Shown one piece after another: positions 42,821 through 50,712 of a stretch of 64,000 nucleotides of DNA. The notes under the pieces are model-generated. The model had not been told where the DNA came from. It did not search any database and saw nothing but the letters and a program-made list of their open reading frames with translations. The DNA comes from Pelomonas dachongensis (lineage in GTDB: Bacteria; Pseudomonadota; Gammaproteobacteria; Burkholderiales; Burkholderiaceae_C): the NCBI RefSeq assembly GCF_043555865.1, contig NZ_JBIGHY010000007.1, positions 248,001-312,000 on the forward strand, written 5' to 3'. Each line of letters starts with the position of its first letter. Within the stretch, counting starts at the first letter, position 1. The translations under genes and the position numbers were made by a program.

Positions 42821-44358
42821 ACAAGCGACGCATCCTCATCGTCGGCGGCGGCACCGCCGGCTGGCTGACGGCAGCCTACCTGGCCAAGGCGCTGCGCTTG
42901 GCCGAGCGACCGCACCTGGAAATCACCGTGCTGGAGTCGCCGGACATCGGCACCGTCGGCGTCGGCGAAGGCACCTTCCCCACCATCCGCAACACGCTGC
43001 AGTTCCTGGGCATCGACGAGGCGCGATTCATCCGCGCGACCTCGGCCACGCTGAAGCAGGGCATCCGCTTCGTCGACTGGGCGCGCACGCCCGCAGGCGG
43101 CCGGCACGAGCAGTTCTTCCACCCGTTCGAGGCACCCTTCTACGCCGAGGACGTCAACCTCGTGCCCTACTGGCTGCTGCAGGACGAGGCCACCCGGCCG
43201 CCGTTCGCGCAGGCCATGACGCTGCAGCAGCGCGTCGCCGACGCCCAGCGCGCGCCCAAACGCGTGGGCGAGGCGGCCTACGCGGCGCCGCTGAACTACG
43301 CCTACCACTTCGACGCCATCAAGCTCGCCGGCCTGCTGGCCGACCGCGCGCGTGAGCTGGGCGTGCGGCATGTCGAAGGCACGGTGAGCGACGTGGCGCT
43401 GGATGCGCGCGGCGCCATTGCCCACCTGCGCACGGCGCAGGGCAAGTTCGAGGGCGACCTCTACATCGACTGCTCGGGCTTCCGCGCCGAACTGATCGGC
43501 CAGGCGCTGGGCAGCCCGTTCAAGTCCTGCCGCCACCAGCTTTTCGCCGACCGGGCGCTGGCGTGCAAGCTCCCGTTTGATGCTGCCGACACGCCGATGG
43601 AGAGCTGCACCATCGCCACCGCGCACGAGGCCGGCTGGCTGTGGGAGATCGGCCTGAACGGCGCGCGCGGCATCGGCTGCGTCTACAGCAGCAGCCACAT
43701 CAGCGACGAGCGCGCGGCCGAGATCCTGCGCGGCTACTGCCTCCATACCCAGCCCAGCGCCCCCGAGGATGTGGCACTGCGCAGCATTCCGTTCGCACCC
43801 GGCTACCGCGAGCAGCAGTGGGTGAAGAACTGCGTCGCCGTGGGCCTGTCCGCCGGCTTCCTGGAGCCGCTGGAGTCCACCGGCCTCGTGCTCATCGAGG
43901 CGGCAGTCGGCATGATTGCCGAGATGCTGCCGCACAGCGGCGCCATGGAGGCGCCGGCGCGGCGCTTCAACGAGCTGATGACGGCGCGCTTCGAGAACAT
44001 CATCAACTTCCTGAAGCTGCACTACTGCCTGAGCCAGCGTGACGAGCCCTTCTGGCGCGACAACGCCAACCCGGCCACCATCCCCGAGCCGCTGGCTGAC
44101 CTGCTGGAGCAATGGCGGCTGCGCCCGCCCGGGCGCTTCGACTTCGTGCTGGACACGGAAACGTTTGCCTTCTTCAACTACCAGTACATCCTGTACGGCA
44201 TGGGCTTTCGCACCGACCTCGGCGCCGGCCGCGCCGACTTCACGCAGGGCGCTGCCGCCGAAAAGCTGTTCGCCAAGATCCAGCGGTTTGCGGACCGGGC
44301 GTTGGTGGACTTGCCGAGCCACCGGGCACTGATCGAGAAGATCAACGCGATGAAGTAA
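42817..44358 (+). CDS. Flavin-dependent tryptophan-halogenase family protein
   Basis: A 513-aa FADH2-dependent halogenase-like enzyme. It has the FAD motif GGGTAGW at residues 10-16. The catalytic Lys80 (TLKQGIRFVDW) matches PrnA K79, and Glu353-Ser354 in FLEPLESTG matches E346-S347. The family WxWxIP motif appears as WLWEIG (274-279), with Gly in place of Pro. The enzyme class adds Cl or Br to indoles or other aromatics through HOCl and Lys; a flavin reductase is needed and none is nearby. ATG 42817 overlaps the PIN-toxin stop. No biosynthetic cluster surrounds it, so the substrate may be free tryptophan, another indole, or something unrelated. Confidence 0.88.
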   Translation: MNKRRILIVGGGTAGWLTAAYLAKALRLAERPHLEITVLESPDIGTVGVGEGTFPTIRNTLQFLGIDEARFIRATSATLKQGIRFVDWARTPAGGRHEQFFHPFEAPFYAEDVNLVPYWLLQDEATRPPFAQAMTLQQRVADAQRAPKRVGEAAYAAPLNYAYHFDAIKLAGLLADRARELGVRHVEGTVSDVALDARGAIAHLRTAQGKFEGDLYIDCSGFRAELIGQALGSPFKSCRHQLFADRALACKLPFDAADTPMESCTIATAHEAGWLWEIGLNGARGIGCVYSSSHISDERAAEILRGYCLHTQPSAPEDVALRSIPFAPGYREQQWVKNCVAVGLSAGFLEPLESTGLVLIEAAVGMIAEMLPHSGAMEAPARRFNELMTARFENIINFLKLHYCLSQRDEPFWRDNANPATIPEPLADLLEQWRLRPPGRFDFVLDTETFAFFNYQYILYGMGFRTDLGAGRADFTQGAAAEKLFAKIQRFADRALVDLPSHRALIEKINAMK

Positions 44359-44507
44359 GGCCGCCTCCCGGCTCTGTCCACACACGCTGATCAGGATGCC
44401 CAGACATGGGGCAACCACAGCTGATCCGATCAGTAGGACCTGCCGCCCGGAACTGGCACGGCCCTATCGCCCACTGCCGATCGCCGAACGGAAGCCCGCC
44501 ACGCGCA

Positions 44508-44849
44508 TCAGGATTCCGGATCAAACATGATCTCGCGGACCTCCTGCGCACAGCGACAGCCAGTCGCAATCTTCGCGGCCCACATGAGCGCCTCCTGTCG
44601 AGACGGCACCTCGATCACCGAGAACCCGCCAACGACCGCCTTGGTCTCAGGAAATGGGCCAGGTGTCGCGATGCCATCCGTCCCGACAATGGTGGCCTGC
44701 TGCCGGAGCAACCCGCCTCCAAAAATCCACACGCCGGCCGCCTTGGCCTCACGAACCACTGCATGCGAGGCTTCGCCAACGGCGGGCCAATCCTCATCGG
44801 GGATGTGGTCCATCGAGCCGCTGTCGAACGAGATCAAGAATCTGGGCAC
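44508..44849 (-). CDS. YciI/DGPF-domain protein
   Basis: A 113-aa ferredoxin-like-fold protein of the YCII-related family. It reads 'RFLISFDSGSMDHIPDEDW' at the N-terminus, 'IFGGGLLRQQATIVGTDG' in the middle, and 'PETKAVVGGFSVIEVPSRQEALMWAAKI' near the end, the DGPF pattern. Many members sit beside ECF sigma factors, but none is here. GTG 44849 is chosen because AAGGAG lies 5 bases upstream; GTG 44855 overlaps that site. It converges with the halogenase gene; the 149-bp gap between them holds two GATC-centred palindromes but no clear terminator. Confidence 0.82.
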   Translation of the reverse strand: MPRFLISFDSGSMDHIPDEDWPAVGEASHAVVREAKAAGVWIFGGGLLRQQATIVGTDGIATPGPFPETKAVVGGFSVIEVPSRQEALMWAAKIATGCRCAQEVREIMFDPES

Positions 44850-45121
44850 GGTCACTCCTTTGAATTGCTGGCGTGCAGCCAGCGTAGGTCGGTCTCATGC
44901 CAACGACGCACAGGCGCATCTGGGCAAGACCGGGGTAAACCCGTGCGATGCAACCACAGTGCGGCCGAATCTGACAGCCGAGTTTGTTGGGTCCATCCAC
45001 GCGCGCAACCGCCGCAATGCGCGCCCAGCACCAACAGCAGCACCTGCGGAAAATCTTCGGCTGGTGTCTGTCTAAATCCGCGTCCGTCACTCGTCGCATG
45101 ACGTGTGCAAGGAGGCGATCC

Positions 45122-45907
45122 ATGTTGCTCAAGGACAATTTGGCCATCGTGTACGGTGGCAGTGGCGCGGTAGGTGGCGCGGTGGCTAGGGCCTATGCGC
45201 GGGAAGGGGCGCACGTCTTTCTCGCCGCGCGCCACCGGGCCCCGCTTGAACGGGTTGCCGCAGAGATTGCGGCGGCCGGGGGCCAGGCCGAGGTGGCCCT
45301 CGTCGATGCAACGAACCCTGTGGCGATCCAGGCCCATCTCGATGCCGTGGTGGCAGCCGCAGGGCCGGTGCGGCTGATGTTCAACGGGGTGTCGTGGGCG
45401 GACACGCAGGGCTCGTTCATGGCAGACATGGGCTTTGATGCGATGTTCGAGCCGGTCAGGCTGTCGATGCTCAGTTGGTTCCACACCGGCACGCTCATGG
45501 CACGCCACATGGGCCAGCATGGCGGCGGCGCCATCGTCGGCATCACGGCGAACGTGGCGCGCTGGCCGTCACCGTCGACCGGCGGCTTCGGCATCGCATG
45601 CGCGGCGGTGGAGCACTTCCTGCGCCAGCTGGGCATGGAGCACGGCCCCGCGGGCGTGCGGGTGTGCTGGGTGCGCTCGCCGGGGTCGCCCGACGCGCCG
45701 GGCGTGCGCGAGGTCTGGCAGGCGCAGGCCGAGGAACGCGGCATCAGCTTCGAGGACCTGCACCGGGACTACGCCAAGACGACGCCGCTGCGCCGCATCG
45801 CCGGGCTGACGCAGGTGGCCGATGCCGCCGTGCTGCTGTCCAGCGACCTGGCTTCGGCCATGACCGCGACCGTCGCCAACGCCACTGGCGGCGGCCAGAT
45901 CGACTGA
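45122..45907 (+). CDS. SDR-family Rossmann protein lacking the catalytic Tyr/Lys
   Basis: A 261-aa protein with a classical SDR N-terminus: GGSGAVGGAVARAYAREGA (cofactor loop), 'VFLAARHRAPLERVAAEI' with Arg residues suiting NADP(H), 'LVDATNP' and 'FNGVSW' at the N-A-G position. Where YxxxK should be, the sequence runs STGGFGIACAAVEHFLRQLG, with no Tyr and with Cys where Lys is expected. The enzyme is therefore probably non-catalytic or uses another chemistry. ATG 45122 is preceded by AAGGAGG. It is followed 21 bp later by a GyrI-like gene with its own good ribosome-binding site. Confidence 0.82.
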   Translation: MLLKDNLAIVYGGSGAVGGAVARAYAREGAHVFLAARHRAPLERVAAEIAAAGGQAEVALVDATNPVAIQAHLDAVVAAAGPVRLMFNGVSWADTQGSFMADMGFDAMFEPVRLSMLSWFHTGTLMARHMGQHGGGAIVGITANVARWPSPSTGGFGIACAAVEHFLRQLGMEHGPAGVRVCWVRSPGSPDAPGVREVWQAQAEERGISFEDLHRDYAKTTPLRRIAGLTQVADAAVLLSSDLASAMTATVANATGGGQID

Positions 45908-45928
45908 ATCCATCGAGGAGAACCCACC

Positions 45929-46426
45929 ATGCTGACCCTGCCCCAGATCATCGATCGCCCCGCCCAGGCCTATGCCTTCATGCGCTTCACGGTGCGCATG
46001 GACGAGATGCTCAAGCCGGCCGACGAGGGCTTTCCGATCGTCTTCAAGACCCTTGCCGAGCAAGGCATCCAGCCGGTCGGCGCGGCCTTCTACAACTACC
46101 GCCGCATCAACATGGCCGAGACGCTGGATGTAGAGGCCGGCATCGCGGTCGAGCGGGCTGGCACGGCGACGGACCAGGTAGCGTTCGCGACGCTGCCGGC
46201 GGGCCGGTTCGTCACGCTGCGCTGGCACGGTCACCCCGACAAGCTCGAAGCGGTGACTGCCATGCTGATCGGCTGGGTGCGGCTGACCGAGCGGAAGTTC
46301 GACGTCGACGAGCGCGCGGATGGCGACCATTTCGCCTGCAGGCTGGAGATCTACGAGACCGATCCCGCCGAGCAGCCCGACATGGAACAGTGGGTGACCG
46401 AGCTGGCATTCAAGCTCAAGGACTGA
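45929..46426 (+). CDS. GyrI-like (AraC effector-binding fold) small-molecule-binding protein
   Basis: A 165-aa stand-alone GyrI-like domain: 'AYAFMRFTVRMDEMLKPADEGFPIVFKTLAEQGIQPVG', then 'AFYNYRRI', then 'FATLPAGRFVTLRWHGHPDKL', and a conserved Glu near the end in LEIYETDP. This SOUL/GyrI fold binds hydrophobic or aromatic ligands, and some members hydrolyse them. ATG 45929 follows GAGGAGAA. It lies directly after the degenerate SDR and may act with it. The C-terminal 11 bp overlap the 3' end of the convergent esterase gene. Confidence 0.82.
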   Translation: MLTLPQIIDRPAQAYAFMRFTVRMDEMLKPADEGFPIVFKTLAEQGIQPVGAAFYNYRRINMAETLDVEAGIAVERAGTATDQVAFATLPAGRFVTLRWHGHPDKLEAVTAMLIGWVRLTERKFDVDERADGDHFACRLEIYETDPAEQPDMEQWVTELAFKLKD

Positions 46427-47363
46427 ACTGCTTCTCCACAAACCGCCACACCAGCCGCGATGCGTCCGGCCCCCCGGCATCGCTGAAGCGCTGGCGGGCC
46501 GCGCCGCCGCTCCAGGCGTGGCCCAGGCCGTCGACCTGCACCAGCGTGGCCACCAGCCGCCGCGTGCGCTTGAACTGCGTGACGCGCACCGGGTAGCGCC
46601 GCCCGCGCTGGGACTCGCGCGTATCACCCGCCACAGCGCCCGCCGCTTGCGCCCACAGCTGCACGGCGGCGTCCGCATTGCGCGCCGAGACAACGCCGTC
46701 CGCATCGCCGTGGATGACCAGCAGCGGCGGCCAGTTGGTCGCGTGGGTGACGTCCACCGGCACGTGCCGGCCGCGCATCGCGCCGACGGCCGACGCGGCC
46801 GAATGCGCCGCGCCCGGCGGCACGCCCGAGTGCATCACCACGGCCTTGAAGCGGCTGGGATGCCGCGTGGCCAGCAGCGCCGCCATGCTGGCCCCAGCGG
46901 ACAGGCCGGCCACGGCGGTGCGCGCCAGGTCCGCCGCGTACAACATGCCGACCTGGTCCATCGCACGCAGGATCCAGTCGGCCTCGTCCGTGGCCACGCT
47001 GGAGCGGGTCTCGAACCAGTTCCAGCAGCCCTGCGTGTTGGCCAGCCGCGGCTGCTCGGGGTAGAGCACCAGGAAGCGTTCACGCGCGGCCAGCTGGTTC
47101 ATGCGCGTGCTGGCGGCAAAGCCCTTGGGGTCTTGATGGCAGCCGTGCAGCATCACCAGCAGCGGCAGCTTCTCGCCAAAGCGCACGCCCGCGGGCCTGA
47201 ACAGCCAATAGCGCCGTGGCCCGCGCGCCGACAGCACGCTGCCCATCAGCCAGTTGCCATCGCCCGGCGGCGCCTCGCGGCGCTCGCGCAGCGGGCGCGC
47301 GGCCTGCTGCCACAGCCGCGCCTGGCGGCCCAGCAACGTGGCCCAGGACGGCGACCGCTTCAT
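46416..47363 (-). CDS. PHA/PHB-depolymerase-type esterase (catalytic domain type 1)
   Basis: A 315-aa alpha/beta hydrolase: oxyanion motif MLHGCHQDPKGF, nucleophile elbow AGLSAGASM, acid in IHGDADGVV and His in VDGLGHAWSGG. This matches the short-chain-length polyhydroxyalkanoate depolymerase / Esterase_PHB family. No obvious signal peptide is seen (MKRSPSWATLLGRQARLWQQ), so an intracellular role or non-classical export is possible. It starts 4 bp after the DUF2789 gene, in one operon, and its end overlaps the convergent GyrI-like gene. Confidence 0.85.
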   Translation of the reverse strand: MKRSPSWATLLGRQARLWQQAARPLRERREAPPGDGNWLMGSVLSARGPRRYWLFRPAGVRFGEKLPLLVMLHGCHQDPKGFAASTRMNQLAARERFLVLYPEQPRLANTQGCWNWFETRSSVATDEADWILRAMDQVGMLYAADLARTAVAGLSAGASMAALLATRHPSRFKAVVMHSGVPPGAAHSAASAVGAMRGRHVPVDVTHATNWPPLLVIHGDADGVVSARNADAAVQLWAQAAGAVAGDTRESQRGRRYPVRVTQFKRTRRLVATLVQVDGLGHAWSGGAARQRFSDAGGPDASRLVWRFVEKQFSP

Positions 47364-47367
47364 GCGC

Positions 47368-47637
47368 TCAGGCCTGCGCCAGCGTCTCAGGCGCCGGATG
47401 CTCGCGCAGGCAGGCGTTCAACTGGTCGATCTGCAGCACCCAGTCGCCGTCGTCGGCATGCCATTCTTCGCGCAGGAAGGCGCGCTGGCTGTCGTTCCAG
47501 AACGGCGCCTCCGACAGGTTCAGCGTCTGCGGCAGGGGCCGGTGCTGGCGGATGAAGGCGCGGATCTCGGCCGCGTCGTCGGGCAAGCCCAGCTGCGCGA
47601 ACAGCGAAGACAGGTCGTGGTGCGTGGTGGTGTCCAT
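47368..47637 (-). CDS. DUF2789 domain-containing protein
   Basis: An 89-aa acidic protein matching DUF2789 by eye: 'HHDLSSLFAQLGLPDDAAEIRAFIRQHRPL', 'LSEAPFWNDSQRAFLREEW' and 'DWVLQIDQLNACLRE'. Function is unknown. ATG 47637 (MDTTTHHDL) fits the family start; the upstream GTG at 47670 adds a basic tail without similarity. It is immediately upstream of the PHA-type esterase gene on the same strand. Confidence 0.82.
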   Translation of the reverse strand: MDTTTHHDLSSLFAQLGLPDDAAEIRAFIRQHRPLPQTLNLSEAPFWNDSQRAFLREEWHADDGDWVLQIDQLNACLREHPAPETLAQA

Positions 47638-47738
47638 GAGACGGTCCCTCGAAGTGATGCGTGTCGCCACTGTGGGGGCGGGGCGGCGCGGCGCGTGTCA
47701 GCCGATGCCTCATCTGGCCGGCCGGCGTGGGCGCGTTG

Positions 47739-48524
47739 TCAGCGCAGCGCCGTCGCCTGCACGAGTTGGAAGCGCGCCTGCGCCTCGTCCAGGTCCCAGC
47801 GTTCCACCGTCGCCGCAGGCACGCCGCGGATGACGTTGACCGAGTTGCTGATGCCGCCGCGCAGCCGGCTACTGACCGCGGTGCCGGCCTGCACGGCCCA
47901 GACCTCGCGCGGCAGCTCGGGCCAGCGCTCGCGCAGCGGCAGCACATACGGCAGGTGGATGTGCCCGCCCACCACCGCATCCACGCCGGCCGCGGCCCAG
48001 CGCTTCAGCGCGTGATGCCGCCCGCGCAGCAGGTTGGCGACGTCCTCGTGCGTGACGGCGGCCACCGGCTGGTGCACCGCCACCAGCTTCAGCTGCGCGG
48101 GCCGCGCGCGCGCCAGCCGTTCGGCCACGCGCGCCACCTGGGCGCGCGACACCTCGCCGTTGGAGTGGCGCCAGCGCCGCGTCGTGTTCAGCGTGATGAC
48201 CAGCAGGTCGTCGCGCTCGAACTCACCCTCCAGCGCCGCGCCGAACACACGCTCGAAACCGCTGTAAGGGTGCAGCAGCCGCGTGGCCAGGTCGAACAGC
48301 GGGATGTCGTGGTTGCCCGGAACGATGAGCCGCGCGGGCACGGCCAGCGTGTCGAAGAAAGCGCGCGCGCGTTCGAACTCACGGCGGCGCGCGCGCTGCG
48401 TGATGTCGCCGGTGACCAGCAGCAGGTCGGGGCTCAACTCGGCGCACAGCTGCTGCAGCGCCGCCATCGCGACGGGCCGCTCGGTGCCGAAATGCGTGTC
48501 CGAGACCTGCAGCAGCACCGTCAC
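47739..48524 (-). CDS. Metallophosphoesterase (calcineurin-like)
   Basis: A 261-aa binuclear metallophosphatase. Motifs in order are VSDTHFG (metal 1), TGDITQR (bridging Asp), VPGNHDIP, VAVHQP and GGHIHLPY. The layout resembles cAMP phosphodiesterase/CpdA-like and 3',5'-nucleotidase relatives; the substrate is uncertain. It starts at GTG 48524, overlapping the lipid kinase stop (GTGA), so the two are translationally coupled and may act in one lipid-phosphate pathway, which is inference. Confidence 0.9.
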   Translation of the reverse strand: MTVLLQVSDTHFGTERPVAMAALQQLCAELSPDLLLVTGDITQRARRREFERARAFFDTLAVPARLIVPGNHDIPLFDLATRLLHPYSGFERVFGAALEGEFERDDLLVITLNTTRRWRHSNGEVSRAQVARVAERLARARPAQLKLVAVHQPVAAVTHEDVANLLRGRHHALKRWAAAGVDAVVGGHIHLPYVLPLRERWPELPREVWAVQAGTAVSSRLRGGISNSVNVIRGVPAATVERWDLDEAQARFQLVQATALR

Positions 48525-49483
48525 GCCTGCACCTCGCGCCGCTCCGGCGCCATGCCCGCCGGGCGGATCAGCAGCAGCGGCTCAGGCGCCACCTCGAAGC
48601 GCAGCGGCAGCGCCATCTTCAGCACCTCGCCATCGGCGGCCACCTTGATGCGCGACGCGCCGAAGCGCCGCGCCTTCACCGTCAGCGTCTGAAACCCGAA
48701 GCTCTGCACCTCGTCGGCGTCGCCCATGCGCCCGAAGATGCCGCGCGCCAGCAGGGCCAGCAGCGCCCACCGGCCGACCGGCTTCAGCGTCACGCCGGCC
48801 AGGCAGCCGGCGTCGATGGCCTGTGCCTCGGGCAGCCCCACCTGCTCCATCTGCAGCGCGTTGTTGCCGACGAACAGCGTGGGCGTGCGCGCCTGCCAGG
48901 TCTTGCCTTGCAGCTCCACGTCCAGCTGCAGGCTGCGGTGGCCGCGCAGCAGCGTGCGCATGCCGGCCAGCAGCGCGATGAAGCGGCTGCGGCCGAACTG
49001 GCGCTTCCAGCCCTCGCGCTCCTCCAGAAGCCGGGCGTACAGACCCAGGCTTGCGTTGACGAGGAAAACCCGCCCGTTGACGAGGCCCACCTGCACCGGC
49101 ATGGCCTGCTCGCGCAGCAGCACCTGCAGCGCGGCGTCCAGCTCGGCCGGGATGCCATGCGTGCGGGAGAAGTAGTTGAAGGTGCCGCGCGGCAGCACGC
49201 CGAAACGGCAGCCGCTGCCCAGCACGGCCTGGGCGACGCAGTTGATCGTGCCGTCGCCGCCGGCTGCCACGACGATGCCGCCCACCGCCTGCGCGCGCCG
49301 CACGGCTTCGCGGGCGACGTCCGGCAGCTGGCCGGACTGCGTTACCGGCATCAGCTCGCAGCGCCGGCCGGCCGCCGTGCAGGCCGCCTCCACGGCGGGC
49401 CCCAGCGCATCGCGGTCGCCGCGGCCCGAGGCGCGGTTGAACACGACGAAGAACGGGGCAGAGGCGGCGGTGGGTGACGTCAT
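48521..49483 (-). CDS. Diacylglycerol-kinase-family lipid kinase
   Basis: A 320-aa DAGK_cat protein. The phosphate loop reads FFVVFNRASGRGD, the GGDGT nucleotide motif is in VVAAGGDGTINCVAQ, and 'GVLPRGTFNYFSRTHGIP' and the C-terminal VAADGEVLKMALPLRFEV follow. It is a soluble or peripheral YegS/DgkB-like lipid kinase using ATP to phosphorylate diacylglycerol, sphingoid or phosphatidylglycerol lipids. ATG 49483 is chosen; an in-frame start 7 codons upstream (49504) is less likely. It is coupled to the metallophosphoesterase and divergent from the serine hydrolase gene across about 60 bp. Confidence 0.92.
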   Translation of the reverse strand: MTSPTAASAPFFVVFNRASGRGDRDALGPAVEAACTAAGRRCELMPVTQSGQLPDVAREAVRRAQAVGGIVVAAGGDGTINCVAQAVLGSGCRFGVLPRGTFNYFSRTHGIPAELDAALQVLLREQAMPVQVGLVNGRVFLVNASLGLYARLLEEREGWKRQFGRSRFIALLAGMRTLLRGHRSLQLDVELQGKTWQARTPTLFVGNNALQMEQVGLPEAQAIDAGCLAGVTLKPVGRWALLALLARGIFGRMGDADEVQSFGFQTLTVKARRFGASRIKVAADGEVLKMALPLRFEVAPEPLLLIRPAGMAPERREVQA

Positions 49484-49545
49484 GGCATACGAGCCTCGCA
49501 GCAATTCATGGGCGCGTGTGTCGGACAGCTCCCAGAATCGCTGGC

Positions 49546-50712
49546 ATGAAAGCCGCCATCATCCCCTGCCTGGTCGCCGCCGCGGTGCTGGCCGGCTGCG
49601 CCCACCGCGCCGCGTTGGCGCCCGAGCCGCTCGCGCAGGCCGACGCCGCCGTCGAACGCGCCATCACCACCCGCCAGATCCCTGGTGCCGCGGTGTGGAT
49701 CGAGCGCCTGGGCCACGGTTCCCACCACCGCGCCTACGGCCAGCGCGCGCTGGACCCGGCGCCCGAGCCGCTGGACGAGGCCACCGTGTTCGACGCCGCG
49801 TCGCTGACCAAGGCGGTCGTCACCGCCACGCTGGTGCAACTGCTGCGCGAGCGCGGCCAGCTCGACATCGAGGCGCCGCTGCAGCGCTACCTGCCCGACT
49901 GCGGCGGCGCCGACAAGGCCGCCATCACGCTGCGCCAGCTCCTGACGCACAGCTCCGGCCTGCCCGCCAGCCTGCCGGGCAACGGCGCCGGCGACTGGGC
50001 CGGCCCGGCGGACGCCCAGCGCATCGCTTGCGGCCTGCCGGTGACCGCGCCACCGGGCACGTTGTTCCGCTACTCGGACGTCAATTTCATCCTGCTTGGC
50101 CGCATCGTCGAGCAGGTCAGCGGCCAGCCGCTGGGCCGCCTGGCCGACACCGCGCTGTTCCAGCCGCTGGGCATGACGAGCAGCGGCTACCTGCCGCTGC
50201 GGCGCCTGGCCGCCGCGCGCATCGCACCCACCGAGCGGCTCAAGAACGGCACGCTGCTGCGAGGCGAGGTGCACGACCCCACCGCCCGCAAGATGGGCGG
50301 CGTGGCCGGCCACGCGGGCCTGTTCACGACAACGGCGGATCTGGCCCGCTTCGCACGCATGCTGCTGTCAGGCGGCGTGGCCGAGGATGGCCGGCGCCTG
50401 CTGTCCACCGACAGCGTCACGCTGCTGACCACGCCGCAGTCGCCGCCCGCGCTGGCCGAGCAGCGCGGTCTGGGCTGGGACATCGCCACGCCCTACGCCG
50501 TGCGCCCGCGCGGCAGCGTGTACCCGGCCGGCAGCTTCGGCCACACCGGCTTCACCGGCTGCGCGTTCTGGCTGGACCCGGAAAGCCGCAGCTTCTACGT
50601 GCTGCTGTCCAACCGCGTGCATCCGGCGCTGGGCACCAACGTGCTGCCGCTGTACAGCGAGCTGGGCACGGCGGCGGCGCAGGCGGCCGGCGTTCAGGCC
50701 TCGAAGCGGTAG
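49546..50712 (+). CDS. Serine hydrolase, beta-lactamase/PBP4* (EstB-like) lipoprotein
   Basis: A 388-aa exported protein of the class C beta-lactamase-like family (Pfam Beta-lactamase). The signal peptide ends in lipobox VLAGC. The nucleophile motif SLTK puts Ser86 and Lys89 in place; YSDVN (Tyr176) replaces YxN, and GHTGF is the third motif. These features are common in esterases and D-aminopeptidase-like members rather than true beta-lactamases. ATG 49546 begins the signal peptide. Its end overlaps the convergent response-regulator gene by 19 bp. Confidence 0.85.
   Translation: MKAAIIPCLVAAAVLAGCAHRAALAPEPLAQADAAVERAITTRQIPGAAVWIERLGHGSHHRAYGQRALDPAPEPLDEATVFDAASLTKAVVTATLVQLLRERGQLDIEAPLQRYLPDCGGADKAAITLRQLLTHSSGLPASLPGNGAGDWAGPADAQRIACGLPVTAPPGTLFRYSDVNFILLGRIVEQVSGQPLGRLADTALFQPLGMTSSGYLPLRRLAAARIAPTERLKNGTLLRGEVHDPTARKMGGVAGHAGLFTTTADLARFARMLLSGGVAEDGRRLLSTDSVTLLTTPQSPPALAEQRGLGWDIATPYAVRPRGSVYPAGSFGHTGFTGCAFWLDPESRSFYVLLSNRVHPALGTNVLPLYSELGTAAAQAAGVQASKR

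Noticed and set aside
44359..44507. Palindromes CTGATCAG (44387-44394) and CTGATC-C-GATCAG (44421-44433) as a terminator
   Set aside because: No T-tract and weak stems; they could be chance GATC-rich sites between convergent genes.
44852..45520. 222-aa minus-strand frame in the YciI-SDR gap
   Set aside because: Overlaps the SDR antisense, no ribosome-binding site or motif; the 272-bp gap 44850-45121 shows no gene I can support.
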